From positions 868,001 to 932,000 of the forward strand of contig NOKP01000019.1 in NCBI GenBank assembly GCA_002682825.1: a stretch of DNA of 64,000 nt, in the 5' to 3' direction. Of this stretch, positions 34,406 to 45,594 are shown in pieces (the stretch's first letter is position 1; every line of letters begins with the position of its first letter). Made by a program: the position numbers and the translations under genes. Source of the stretch: Neonectria sp. B-13. Taxonomy: Eukaryota > Ascomycota > Sordariomycetes > Hypocreales > Nectriaceae. Under the pieces are notes generated by a model. The model was given only the letters and a program-made list of their open reading frames with translations. It was not told the origin of the DNA and searched no databases.

Positions 34406-35188
34406 ATGCATTTCCAACAAGTCGTCGCCACTCTGGCGCTTGCCACCGCTGCCTCCGCCCAGGTCTTGAACATCCCTGCCCGAGTCGGAACCGTCACCTC
34501 GCTTCCTACTCCCAGCACCATTTCTGGCTCCATCGACCTTGGAAACCGCGAGTACGACCGTGGCCGTGATTGCAACAATGACGATGACACGGGTGATGAG
34601 AACGCTGTCTTCATTCTGAAGGATGGCGCCTCGCTGAGCAATGTCATCATTGGCGCGAGACAGCTTGAGGGTATTCACTGCAAGGGAAAGTGCACTCTCA
34701 AGAACGTCTGGTTCCGAGACGTCTGTGAAGGTAAGTCTCAGTACAACCATGCCATCTATAAACGCGGTTTTGTCTAATCAAACTTGATAGATGCCATCTC
34801 TGCCCTAGGAACTGGCGACGTCCTGATTCAAGGAGGTGGTGCCCAGGAGGCCAAGGACAAGGTTGTCCAGCACAATGGCCGCGGAACGGTCACCATCAAG
34901 GACTTCACCGTCGTTAATGCCGGCAAGCTCTACCGAGGATGCGGCGATTGCACCAACAACGGCGGCCCCCGAAACGTCATCATCCAGAACGTTAAGGCCA
35001 AGGGCGTCTCCAACCTGGTGGGCATCAACTCCAACTACAAGGATACTGCCACCATCTCTGGATCATGTGGATCCAGTGTCAAGAAGGTCTGCCAGGAGTT
35101 CAAGGGAGTGGAGAAGGGCAAGGGCAAGAGCACTGAGGTCGACACCACTGCCAACTGCAAGGGACAGTCTTCTCTGCCCGCTTGCTAA
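34406..35188 (+). CDS. Pectate lyase, polysaccharide lyase family 3
   Basis: Exons 34406-34730 and 34791-35188 (60-nt intron, donor GTAAGT, acceptor ATAG) encode 240 aa. A signal peptide MHFQQVVATLALATAASA is followed by the compact PL3 beta-helix: ENAVFILKDGASLSNVIIG, GIHCKGKCTLKNVWFRDVCE, GRGTVTIKDFTVVNAGKLYR, CGDCTNNGGPRNVIIQNVKA. PL3 enzymes cleave de-esterified pectin by beta-elimination and need Ca2+. Length and Cys pattern fit the family. Strong C-ending codon bias and a TATA box suggest high inducible expression. Secreted, with plant cell wall as substrate. Confidence 0.95.
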
Positions 35189-36971
35189 GTTATTCGTTAA
35201 TGAATAGCTGTGAGGGAAATGGTGTGATGCTATCATGACGTGATGCTTTTTCTGGCACCTGCGGCTTTCTTTCTGGTAGACCTAGCTGTTGTGGCAGGTT
35301 TAACTTAAAAGTTGGTCATTCTCCCAGTTAGTGGGAATGACATTGTTACAATATTGAATTTGAGACCTTCTTTCTCTCACCCTTTTGCCATCAATGCAAG
35401 TGACGTGCTGATTGAAGACCAGCTTATCCTCGTTGTGGATTGACCCTAGGGCAGAGACTAGAAATTTGTGTAAAAAGGCTATTAACAAGGGCGACTCTCA
35501 AATTGACCTGGATTAACTTAGATAAGGTTTCTGATGGAAGGTATGAAGCGATGTACATTGCTTGCCTGTAGCACGTCGAACGGTGTCATCCATGGACTCT
35601 AGACTCACCAGCTTCACGACTTAGAATTCGTGAACTGGTCAATTGCTGGACTACTTGGTACCTGGGAACTGGACGCTACCCTTTTTAGTTGCAACATTAC
35701 CACAGAACTGGACGTTATCATGAAGGCGGAGATGGCGGGGGCTTGTTGGTAATACCGCGAGTCTAGACCTTTGTTTCGCCACTAGACTCCGTTACGAAAA
35801 GGGAAAGCATAAGAGAAACAATTGACTAAGATACTGAAGGCTAAATGGCGGTGTGTGGGTAGCGTGGGGGTATTATTGAGCCTCGACCACTGGGTCAAAC
35901 ATGGCATTCTCCTTGCACTCAATTGGTCACTCAACCAGTAAACACAAACTGAGCTGTCTCTTTGAGATCTACTTTGGGTGAAGAAGGCGGAGTTGTAGTT
36001 CCCTGTCCCTGTGTATCCATGACGCGACGGCCCTAGGACATGGGTAATTTCTCCGAACCTGGTCGTGTTCGGCTGGAGTAATAGCCACCGGAGGCTCCGT
36101 GAGGCCCGTGTTCCACTCGCTCGCCACCGCTACTTCCGGAGGAACCGCCCGCGGGAGCTAAGCGAGGAGTATTTCTAGATGGTCGTCACGGACAGCAAGT
36201 CGCAGCTCAACTACTCAGCACGTGTAGAGAGAGGGTGTGTAGGTTGTGGGTATAGGGTAGCTGAAATAAGTAAAATAGTGCTGGACAACAACGACACCCT
36301 TCCGTTGGTGTAATTCAAAAGTAATTATAGATTGTTATTCCTCGTTGAATTTTTCAGTATGATGCGAAAGCACTTGCTTTCGACAATCCAAAGATATTGA
36401 TATACAGAGAAAGCACCCAGGAGTGACTCGCATTTGCTGCCACGATCATGTCATTGCTCTACTGTCTCGGTGTGCCTAGCCAACGTCGGGCTGCGACACA
36501 AACGTCGAGCAGTTGCCCTGGATGACGCAAAACTGACTGCTGTTTAAACTAGCCGGTGCATTCGACTTCCGAAACCAGGTGCCAAGGATGAATTCGTAAA
36601 GCCTCTTCTGTGCAATTTAGGTCGAGGAGTGCCAGACCCTAGTTTTACACCTCTCCGTGTTAGCTGTTTCTAATGAACAGCATGCCAAGCAACTAATCCA
36701 CCGAAGACTTGGCACCCTTCGGTCTGATGTCGCGCGAAACAAACGTCATTTCTTATGCACCCCGCATTTTCCCCGCACAACATGATGGACACCCTCGGCC
36801 ACCCAGATTATGAGTTTATGTTGGCTAGTCCCTAATCTATGTACTCGACAAGTCATGGTATTTATTGTTGGCGTTTCTCGCTACCTTTATGCTTTTCTTG
36901 TTCTTTTAGGACGAGACTGAGCATTGAACTATTTGAAATCCTGCTAATTCTGGCCTCATCTTTTCGCAACC
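35189..36971. other. 1.8-kb stretch without a supported gene
   Basis: This is the 3' flank of the pectate lyase and sequence upstream of the transporter pseudogene. No coding exon, RNA or clear repeat was recognised. Confidence 0.45.
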
Positions 36972-38241
36972 ATGGCCAAAGTCGATTCAGATGCTCACAT
37001 AAAGCAGTCGGTCGAAACATGGGGCGATAGAGCGATGACTAATGGACTTCGGGGACGCGCCCATTCAGCAACAAGAACATAACTGGACGTACATAGAGAC
37101 ACTTCGAAAGGATCCCTGGCTACTTTCTGGATCGGTGTCATGCTTTGGACCTCATTGTCCGGGGTATCGAAAGCCAGTCGTCAGGTTCTGTTATCAGCAT
37201 TCCCGTCTTCAAGGAGACTTTCGGCAACCTTCAAGACGGCGAGTACTTCATCGAGACGAAGTGGCAATCGGCCCTTAGTGGAGGTTCTAATGCCGCCGCA
37301 ATCTAGGGGCCTTGGGCTGCGTCCTACTTTGCTGATATCTACGGAACTAAACCGGTCATCTTAGTCGCAGCTGCCATCAATATTTCGTCAGTCGGTGTTG
37401 AGTTCGCAAGCACTTCTATTGCCATGTTTTTCTGGGGCAAAATGATGAACTTTGTGGCCATTAGCGCTTTTCTCAACCTCTGCACCGCCTACATTGCTGA
37501 CATCTTACCGCTGGCCATTCGGGCATCGGCCATCGGCTTCTGCAATCTCTCTCAATACATTGGACCGTTTGTTTCGGCAATCATGTCTTAATCCACGTCC
37601 AAGTGGGACACGTCCTGGTCCTGGCGATCTCTCATTTGTGCCCAGTGGGGATTTGCCGCTGTGGCACTCGTGGCAACATCGTGTTCCTCGTTTCCGACTT
37701 TTACGGTCGTCGGCCAATGTACTTTGGCGGCTGCATCGCCCTTTGCCTGCTGCTCATGTGTATGGGAATTGCTGGATCTATCAACACAGGTGCTGCCACG
37801 ACCGCCGCTGTGGGATTTTACACCATGTACAACTTCTTCTATAATGTCGGCGTTGGATCCACCGTTTATACCGTTGCGGGAGAGGTGCCAACCTCCGTCT
37901 TGCGAACCAAGACGCTCGCCATTGCCCGGGCAATGTCGGCCGCCCTCCTCGGCCACCCTCAACATATGGTGGTCATTTGTCACCCCGTACATGTTCAATC
38001 CAGGATTCGGCAACCTCAGGCTAAGATTGGCTTCTTCTTTGGGGCCTTGATTCTCATTTTTGCTGTGCTCGCGTATTTCTTCGTCCCAGAGACTCGCATG
38101 CAGAGATACGAGGAGCTGGACGAACTGTTTATGAACCACGTCCTGACTCGTCAATTACGCATTTATACTACTCTCGCTGAGCGACGCGCGGCGGAGGCGT
38201 TTAGTGTTGGACAGAAGACTGTGCAAATGGAGCAAGCGTAA
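36972..38241 (+). pseudogene. MFS sugar transporter pseudogene
   Basis: The start MAKVDSDAHIKQSVETWGDR stops early at TAA. Further segments are recognisable in shifting frames: WTYIETLRKDPWL, ATFWIGVMLWTS, GEYFIETKWQSALSGGSNAA, GPWAASYFADIYGTKPV, YIADILPLAIRASAIGFCNL, SWRSLICAQWGFAAVALVA, SDFYGRRPMYFGG and FFVPETRMQRYEELDELF. This order is that of a fungal alpha-glucoside/hexose transporter. There are in-frame stops (for example TAG after SNAAAI, TAA after AIMS), several frameshifts including a compensating pair around FVTPYMFNPGFGN, and an internal deletion joining the TM6 region to the central loop (the PESP region is missing). About 420 codons remain of the usual 520-550. Confidence 0.88.
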
Positions 38242-38380
38242 AGATGGAAGAGGAATTGAATGGATTTATAACTATGACAGTAGTCCTTTGCATTGAGATT
38301 GCACCTTAAGCCTGTCATTGTAAATGTCCCTCACCCAGTTACACAACTACAACTCTGAGTAATGCTATGGAGCTTTGCTC

Positions 38381-39117
38381 TTAGAAGTTGCTAGCGGCAG
38401 TGTACTGAGCACCCTGAGCTACGCCAACATTGCTGATGGTAATGGTCTTGCCACTGGTGCTTGTAACCCTGACTCTTGTCGTAGCAACGCGGAAGCCGCT
38501 GGGGTTCTCAAAGAAGTTGTATGGCTGGCGGTTCGTGGCGCTCCAGGTCTTGCCACTGTCGGTGCTGACCTCGAGACTCTTGATGGGCTGGTTGTGGTTG
38601 ACGACCTGCATGGAGAACCAGTATTGGGAGGTGCCCTCCTTGTTTCGAATGTACAGAGGCTTGGTGATACCGCAGTCAACGAACTTGTACGAGGTTTGGA
38701 CGATGCCATCAGTTCCGCCAACAGCCTTGAAGGCATCGGTGAAAAGATCGAGGTGGCCCTCAGCGCATTCAGGGCACTGGTCGACAATCTGAACCGAATT
38801 AGCATCCCACTTTGCCAGAGTGCCAGACGACTTACCATGGCCTTGATGGTTCCCTTGGGGCCGGTGACCTGGATGCAGGCACCGCACTGGGCAGCATTGC
38901 TCCACTTGGCTCCAGAGTAGGCAGTTCCATAGATTCCAGAAGGGAGCGTATAGGAAGAGAAGCCGCAGTTTCCGCCGGCCAGGTTACCGCCATAAAAGGT
39001 GGAAGATCCTGTGATGTCTGCTCGAGAGCTCATCAAGGTAGCCTTAGAGTCGGGGTTGGCCCCAGGAAATCCCAGGACAACCGCAGCGGAGAAAAGTGCA
39101 GAGATGAAGAACTTCAT
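38381..39117 (-). CDS. Expansin-like secreted protein
   Basis: Exons 38836-39117 and 38381-38788 (47-nt intron, donor GTAAGT, acceptor TTCAG) encode 229 aa. The signal peptide is MKFFISALFSAAVVLGFPG. The six-stranded double-psi barrel domain is visible (TFYGGNLAGGNCGFSSYTLP; AQCGACIQVTGPKGTIKAMI; VDQCPECAEGHLDLFTDAF) and keeps the HLDL aspartate typical of expansins. A second beta-sandwich, CBM63-like domain follows (WFSMQVVNHNQPIKSLEVST; RVTSTSGKTITISNVGV). Such proteins loosen cellulose networks without hydrolysis. An ATAAATAG box lies about 90 bp upstream. It sits about 140 bp from the transporter pseudogene end. Confidence 0.93.
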
Positions 39118-39202
39118 TGTATTGGTTGCTTGGAGTGAGAATTGATAGTTGAATGAGTTGATGTGTGACTGGAACACGTTGATCGGGAAGTCGAAGGAGT
39201 GG

Positions 39203-39210
39203 CTATTTAT
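39203..39210 (-). promoter_or_regulatory. TATA-like box of expansin-like gene
   Basis: ATAAATAG on the minus strand, about 90 bp before the ATG at 39117. Confidence 0.45.
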
Positions 39211-40728
39211 GAGAGACAAGTGAGCGAACACATGATAGAGCCATGTAGTAACAGACCTTTCTTACACGAGAGCGCCCACCTTCCAATCAAGGTCAAGTTC
39301 AGCTTCTCAACTGAGCAGAAAGCTTATACTATGGAACAAACGTAAGCTGGTGCTGCTCAAGTAAGGCTGATACGACGTATAGTGGATCGTTTTAATCCGC
39401 GGTAGAACTGAAAACAGGCGGGAGCAGGGATGCTACCGAGTTAGCCGATTATCAATCGTCGGGAAGCCCGGATCTCGGCCCGGCAAGCTATGGTCTAGAC
39501 TTTACGGAGAAATCGAAGCCGTCGGTGTCCCGTTGTGTTGGACGTAAACGGTCAGTTACGAACGTGCGTTGCAGCACTGCCCGTTCAATATCGCCACCCG
39601 TCTGATTTTGACTTCTGGGCCTGCAGCGAACGGATACGAGTTTAACAACTCTGCAGTGGAAAGTTCATGGTGTTTCGAGTATTGCGACGAAGCAGTCGCT
39701 CGGTTTTCTGCCTGACAAGTCTTATTCCTAGACGCCGTCAGCTTGCTGGCCAACTCTATGTCGTTCCACGTCTCCAAGTGAATAGGAGAACAACAGGGTT
39801 GACCCCTGCGAGATGTTCCCGATTGAGTACTGCTCCGTAACTATCGGCGGACTATGCTTGAAGTATGCATTCTCCGCTCCTTTATACTTTGCACTATTTG
39901 TTTCACGGTGTGGTTCCGTTGCGGCCACACCGGGAAGCCAATGGTAGGGCGCTATTACGACACAAGCACGAAGAATAGGCCGATGCATTCCACCCCTTGC
40001 CATCATGCCTAGTAGTCTCCGAGGCCACGCAGGGGCTTCGGATATCGGTTAGCCTCGATTTAGCTAGGTATGGGTTCTTAGGAAGTGAGTTGGCCTCATG
40101 CCTGTTAAGAAATGACGCGTTGTTAACATGCATCTTGACTTCCTAGGATATTTTGCTAAACTTGAAATTGCGCAACTCAACAGGACACACAACTGAACTC
40201 GACTTAATATCAGTCCGAAAGGTTGGCAGCTATCATTAGTGCACTCAAGGCGTCCCGGAACGAAACAAAGTAGAGCTATCTTGCTGGGCTATGGTAGGAA
40301 GACCTGGTGTGTGGCATGGTGTGGTGGAGATGCGACGAGTAGGGAGAAACACAGAGCCAGGTCGTATTACGTAGACTCAAAGTCTAAAGAAGGGGCGATG
40401 CTCGGCGAAAAGGCTGACCCCATGCTTCAATTCACATGGAAAGTTGCGATTGTCCACATTGGTCTAAGTACTGCATGGAACCGGGGTGAATTGCAGGGCC
40501 AGTACGTCGTCTAGTCGATGAACTGGGCGCCGACTGGTGGCTCTCAAGTCTGGCTAGCAAGAGCAAATATCAGATTGGAGTCAGTCACCAGACTTCATCG
40601 CAATCGATCCGGCTAAAGCCGAATCGTTGAACCAGGACACCAGAGAGACGCCATCGATCTTGATTCTGAAATGAGTGCCCTAGTAAAGGGTGGTACTTAA
40701 CATCACTCTGCTACCTATGACAACGCCA
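39211..40728. other. 1.5-kb stretch without a supported gene
   Basis: Only short frames without motifs; no RNA gene is recognised. Confidence 0.45.
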
Positions 40729-43241
40729 CTACTGCTCCTGCAAAGTCGCAAGGGCCTGGAGTCGGTTATTCACCAACATCGTCAATTTATCCATGCCAAT
40801 CCCCTGGCTCATATCCTTGACACTCAGTAGGTGGGCAGTTTTGACGAGGTTCTTGATCTCGCGTCCGTTGAGCTTGAACTCGGCCAGCACATCGAGCTCC
40901 GCCTCACTAATAGCGAACCGGGATCTCCCCGTCTTGACAAAGAAGTTGTCCCAGACTTGTCGTCGTGCTGTGGCCGTGAGGTCCGCATAGTGGAGGAATA
41001 GATCAACGCGCGATTGGATGGCGTGGTCGAGACTGCCCATGCGGTTGGTGGCCATGAAACAAATACCTTGGTAGTACTCGAGCTTTGTGAGGAAGACTAC
41101 ACGAGCAAGGTGCCTTAGGGTTAGTCTTCCGAACTTTTCTGGGGAGCTTGAGTAACTAAGAAGCACAATGGGTGAAAACTTGCCTGCTACAAGCTCGTTT
41201 TGAGTCAGATTGACATTCGACCGGGCGTTGAGGAATACATCTGCCTCGTCCAAAAGCAGCATTGCGTTCCAAAGCTTGCAGAGGTCGAGCGCTTGATCGA
41301 GAGCAGTTTCTACCTCGCTTGGTTCTTTTCCGAGTCTCGCAGCGCTGACATTGTAGAGAGGGACCCGGGCACGTTCAGCGACTGGATGTGAATTAGGTAA
41401 CCTGATAACTTGAAGTGGATCAAGCAACATACCTGCTTCGGCGGTGTACGTCTTTCCAACACCGGGAGGGCCAAACATAAGGATAATGATGCCGCGGCCT
41501 AATCAGGTCAGTCGAGGAAGAGCCCTTGATACCGGATCTAGAGAGGGTGGTTTAGTTGTTACCTTTGTCCTCGACAAAATCATCGAATGTGTCTCCGGCC
41601 AGAGCCTTGTTCTCCACCAATTCCCAGGAAAGCTCTTTTTCATTTCCAGGAAGGATCAAGTTCTCAAAGGATTCGTCATTCCAGGGGATATCGGACAGGT
41701 TGTCGACGCGGAATTTGGCTATGTGCACATGTTAGTTAAACGACGTGCAAGACGGACGCTGTACATTGTTGGAACATACCCCAGTCTTTGTTCTTCAGAT
41801 CCAATCCAGTCACCCATGGGGTGGCAAGGAGACATTGAGTGTCAGTGAGAGGTTCTAGAATTTCAGATCGCTTGAAGGGCTTAGTCGCTGCCTTTTTGAT
41901 GCTCATTTCACCCCCTTCTCTTCTAGGAGCCGTGTTTGCGGGATCTCTGCGATGTGGCGGTCGACGACAGGCTGGATGACCTGGGCCCAATGAACCAGGG
42001 ATGGGGGCTGGGAATGGCCTCGCACGTTGATTATGCGGCAAGTGGTGAGGGGGTGGCGGAATCACTCTGGGATCATGCCGTGGGACGGTTGAACGGGGGT
42101 CGTGTTCATGTCGGGGCCGAGGTCTCTCAATGTGGCTTCCTCGGTTAGATTCCTCGTCGCTATTGTTGAACTCGTCATCGCTGTGGTTGGAATCTTGGCG
42201 AGAGAGTTTGAGATTCTCAGGCTTCTCATCACTCTCAAGTGGCCGAAGATGGGGCCTTGGCTTGTTTATGGTCAAGTAATAAGCGTAGGTATCGATGATG
42301 ACTCTCCCAGACACCTATGGATGTATTAATTCATATCACGATGAAACGACGAGAATAGGTCCAATTACCCGACGCTCTTCATCCATTTCAGGCAAAAGAA
42401 TCTTGGTTCCCTTACAAATCCTGAAATGATATCCACGGAGCTTCTCGAAGAGACGTCCTCGCTGAACTATGCGTTCTTTCAGCTCCGTGGCCGATGTGTT
42501 GAAACTGAGTGGATACACCGGTAAAGAATCGACATGTTTATTTCCGCGGAAAGAGGTGATGTATACGGTGGTCCTGTCGTATCCAGATCGTTCCCCGTTC
42601 CAATTGACGAACTCAAGATGGATAGCCCAGTGGTCGACTCCTTCTGGCCTCTCGTACCTGGTGACACGACAGATTGCTTCGACGCCGTAGAAGGTAGTAA
42701 TGACCAACTCGTTCGGGGGAAAAATCTGCCAAATGTCATTGAAGACGATCCTGCCAGTCTCCTTGGTGCGTGACAAGGCCTTGACCGAGCCTGCGAGGAT
42801 GGGACGGAGAAATGTCATAAGCTGCTGGATGGATCCCTTGGCCTCTTGCTCTTGATCGTCAGCATTGACCAGCTCTAAAAGGCGGTCCCATCGATGAACG
42901 AGCGGATTGAAGGGGTATTTGAAGGTCCATTCTTCCAGGTCTGGATCAAAGTCCTGATACCTCTCGAGAGCCGCGCGGACATGAGCTCTCATGGGAGGGC
43001 TTTGGATGGTGAAAGACTCGGTGACCCATTTTCCACGTCTGTCGGAGTAGCGATGGATGATCGGACCGCTTGCGATGGCGTCGTCGAGGGCCTGCTCCTC
43101 TGCGTCGGGGTCTTTGAACTTGGACCATCTGTCGGACTCGTGGCAATGAAGGCACGTCCGCCTGTACAGCTTTGTCACGACGTCTGCGTCATCGATGGAA
43201 CCTGCCTTGGAGCCGTCGCCTCCACTTGTGGTAGTGCTCAT
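40729..43241 (-). CDS. AAA+ ATPase with DUF7025 domain, GC-AG intron
   Basis: Six exons: 42369-43241, 41780-42314, 41563-41718, 41433-41498, 41184-41381 and 40729-41096, encoding 731 aa. The ATG at 43241 (MSTTTSGGDGSKAGS) was chosen; the frame is open upstream to 43562 but that part looks non-coding. The DUF7025-like region holds IVFNDIWQIFPPNELVITT and DSLPVYPLSFNTSATELKER, matching the other AAA+ gene. A Pro/Arg/His-rich linker follows (about residues 310-430). Then come Walker A FGPPGVGKTYTAEA (exon 4), Walker B MLLLDEADVFL, sensor FMATNR and AIQSRVDLF. The fifth intron begins GC (CAG|GCAAGT) and ends GTAG with a CTAAC branch. Confidence 0.85.
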
Positions 43242-44637
43242 TGCATTACCTTCAAACGAATACAAGGGAAGTGCTGTTCTGGTGGTAGGATAAAATTCTA
43301 GAAACGGGTTGGTGATGATGGGTAATGGATAAGACGAGGCAGAACCAAAGGGCCACCGGAGGCTTTTTATCTTTTCGTGTTTCCACGCTTGTACCACAAC
43401 AGCGCGGAATACATAGCCAATCACTCGCTGACAGCAACATCTGGGTTGGTTTGCTGCCCGTGTCTGCCTAAATGCCTCCACCACGCTGCATTTCTGAGCG
43501 CGGTGTAACCGTCCTCGCCTCATAATTGGCCCTGCAGAGTGAACGTTCCGAAGAGTGTCCATCAACTAGTGATGTGACTCATTTTAAAATGAGGCTGGAG
43601 CGATCTTTGCCTAACTGGAGTTCTCTGTGTTACTCTTTTTCAGTCACTTTCGTAAGCTGCTTTTGAGTGATACGCGTGGCTCACATCTCGAGGATCTTGC
43701 TGTTAGATAGACTAACGTCGACGTGAATTAAGTACTGCGTCTATGACAACCATATAAGGGAGAAACCAGTACAATAACGATGCATGCGATCTTAAGAAGA
43801 CATGGAAAGTCGGACGCTCTGAATGTGTCAGCCGTTGCTTCGCTACTGGAATTAATCAGCGTGTGGAACGTCGAGGTGCACAACCCACTGCTGAAGAAAG
43901 GACTTCGGGCCGGAGATATCCGTCTTGTCGACTTCAGCCTTTGGTAAGTGATGGAATTCCGGATGCCACATCTTAACCGCTCATTCCTATGCCGACTTCC
44001 GCCTGGCGCGGGAGTATGTGGAAGGTGCGGTCGGTGAACTCCGGGCGTTACACGACTTCCCCTCTCTCGAATGGAGTTTCTGGGCGTCGGAGAAGGTGGA
44101 CTTTTGTACCTCGGCAGCAGTGATTGCATTCTAGGCCCGCAGAAGGGATTTCCAATGATGGTTTGTTCACGGAGTGGCCGGTATTAGGCTAGGGCCGCCT
44201 GTTTCTATGAACCCGCCAGCTGCTACAACAGGCTGAAGAAGTAGGGTCACTAGAAGATAGCCTCTAGCCAGTTGGATATTAATAGCAACACGCGCTGATT
44301 CAATATTTCGCAGTTTATTTTCTGACAAACATGACAAATATTCTCCTCGCTCGCTCGTCCATCTTCTTACGGGTTATCAATCATATGCTCATACAAGTTC
44401 CATTCTCTAACAAATTATTTACTACACTACAGACATTTCTCTCTCGTTTCAAATATCACTGCACACAGATAACTAGAAATGAAAGACCACCTTCCAAAAC
44501 AACATCGCAGCGCTGTCATTTCCTTTTTGCCTCCAGGTCTCGAGGGTACTTCCTTCACATCTACGGGCCACACTTGTGTGAGGCGAGTAGTGTGTGTCAG
44601 TTTGACAACCAAAGCTCAGTCTTCTTTCTTTCCTCCA
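43242..44637. other. 1.4-kb stretch without a supported gene
   Basis: A continuation of the AAA+ frame to 43562 is open but looks non-coding. Remaining frames lack content. Confidence 0.4.
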
Positions 44638-45594
44638 TTACCCCTCTAGTACCGTGGATAAATCATGTTCTAGCAGATTGGCCTCGGTAAGAGAACTTCT
44701 GAGGCAGCCTCCTGGCATAGTATCCATATTTCCTCCAACAGTGGCGTGTAGGTTGGGAGCAATCTCTCCAGAAGTCAAAGGCATCGCCATCGGAAACAGG
44801 CCATTTGTGCCGCTTTGTATCGGCACCTGAAGCTCGGCGAGCATATCATTTGCACTACTTTCCCCAACTATATACTGCAATGTCGGCTGCTGCAACGTCG
44901 GCTGCTGCAACATCGGTTGTTGCAGTGTCGGCCGCTGAATTGTCGACTGCTGAAACATCGACTGCTGAAACGTCGACTGCTGGAATGTCGACTGTTGAAA
45001 CGTCGATTGCTCAAGGGGAAACTGCTGAATTGTCGACTGCTGAAACGTCGATTGCTCAAACGGCAACTGCTGAATTGTCGACTGCTGAAACGTTGACTGC
45101 TCAAACGTCGACTGCTGGAATGGCCACTGCTGAAACGTCGACTGCTCAAACGTCGACTGCTGAAATCCGGATGGATGGTTAGTAAAAATAACACCTGCGT
45201 TGATAGCTGAGGAAGTCGAAGTCATAGCTTCGGCTTGCCCGTTCTGGCTGCTCTCCATCCACATCCGGCTCAAGCTTTCATCAAGGCCGTTCATTGTGTT
45301 TGCTTCTCTCGTCGGCCACTGCTGACTTGGTCCTTGGATAACCCCATATGTAGAGGGCTCCCCTTCCTCCCCCGGGTGTACCTGTACCTGGCTCACCGTC
45401 AGTCCATTTCCTTGCTCAGGAACAACTGGATGGAGGCTGAAAGGTGGTCTAGATGAGACCTGGCAGGAGGGGCAGGTGCAGCCGGCAGCAGTTGAGAACG
45501 TAAAGTCTTCGCTGAACGGTGTCATGGACATGTTTGCGGTGTTTGATGTTTTGATACGAGCGGCTCCTTTGTCGCTACTGAGGCAAGTATTCAT
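44638..45594 (-). CDS. Protein with FQQST pentapeptide repeats
   Basis: A single exon of 318 aa starting MNTCLSSDKGAARIKTSNTA. About 19-20 tandem five-residue units occupy the middle (FQQST, FEQST, IQQLP, LQQPT variants; roughly residues 143-240), encoded by a 15-bp minisatellite. The flanks are low in charge, with Pro, Gln and Ser enriched (CTCPSCQVSSRPPFSLHP). There is no signal peptide or zinc motif. The composition suggests a disordered, Gln-rich protein such as a transcription co-regulator, but this is inference. A TATAAAA lies about 100 bp upstream. The opposite strand is also open across the repeat, so strand choice rests on the longer frame and the TATA box. Confidence 0.6.
   Translation of the reverse strand: MNTCLSSDKGAARIKTSNTANMSMTPFSEDFTFSTAAGCTCPSCQVSSRPPFSLHPVVPEQGNGLTVSQVQVHPGEEGEPSTYGVIQGPSQQWPTREANTMNGLDESLSRMWMESSQNGQAEAMTSTSSAINAGVIFTNHPSGFQQSTFEQSTFQQWPFQQSTFEQSTFQQSTIQQLPFEQSTFQQSTIQQFPLEQSTFQQSTFQQSTFQQSMFQQSTIQRPTLQQPMLQQPTLQQPTLQYIVGESSANDMLAELQVPIQSGTNGLFPMAMPLTSGEIAPNLHATVGGNMDTMPGGCLRSSLTEANLLEHDLSTVLEG
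44875..45165. repeat. 15-bp coding minisatellite
   Basis: Roughly 19 tandem copies of a 15-bp unit close to GTCGACTGCTGAAAC (plus strand). The copies at the 45000-45160 end are the most uniform and those near 44880-44930 are more diverged (GTCGGCTGCTGCAAC). All unit lengths are multiples of 15, so the frame is kept. Confidence 0.85.

Noticed and set aside
43242..43562. N-terminal extension of the second AAA+ protein
   Set aside because: Frame is open and has an ATG near 43562, but composition changes and the ATG at 43241 has a more protein-like start.
44805..45182. Plus-strand repeat frame across the minisatellite
   Set aside because: Open only because the 15-bp unit lacks stops on either strand; no flanking coding sequence supports it.
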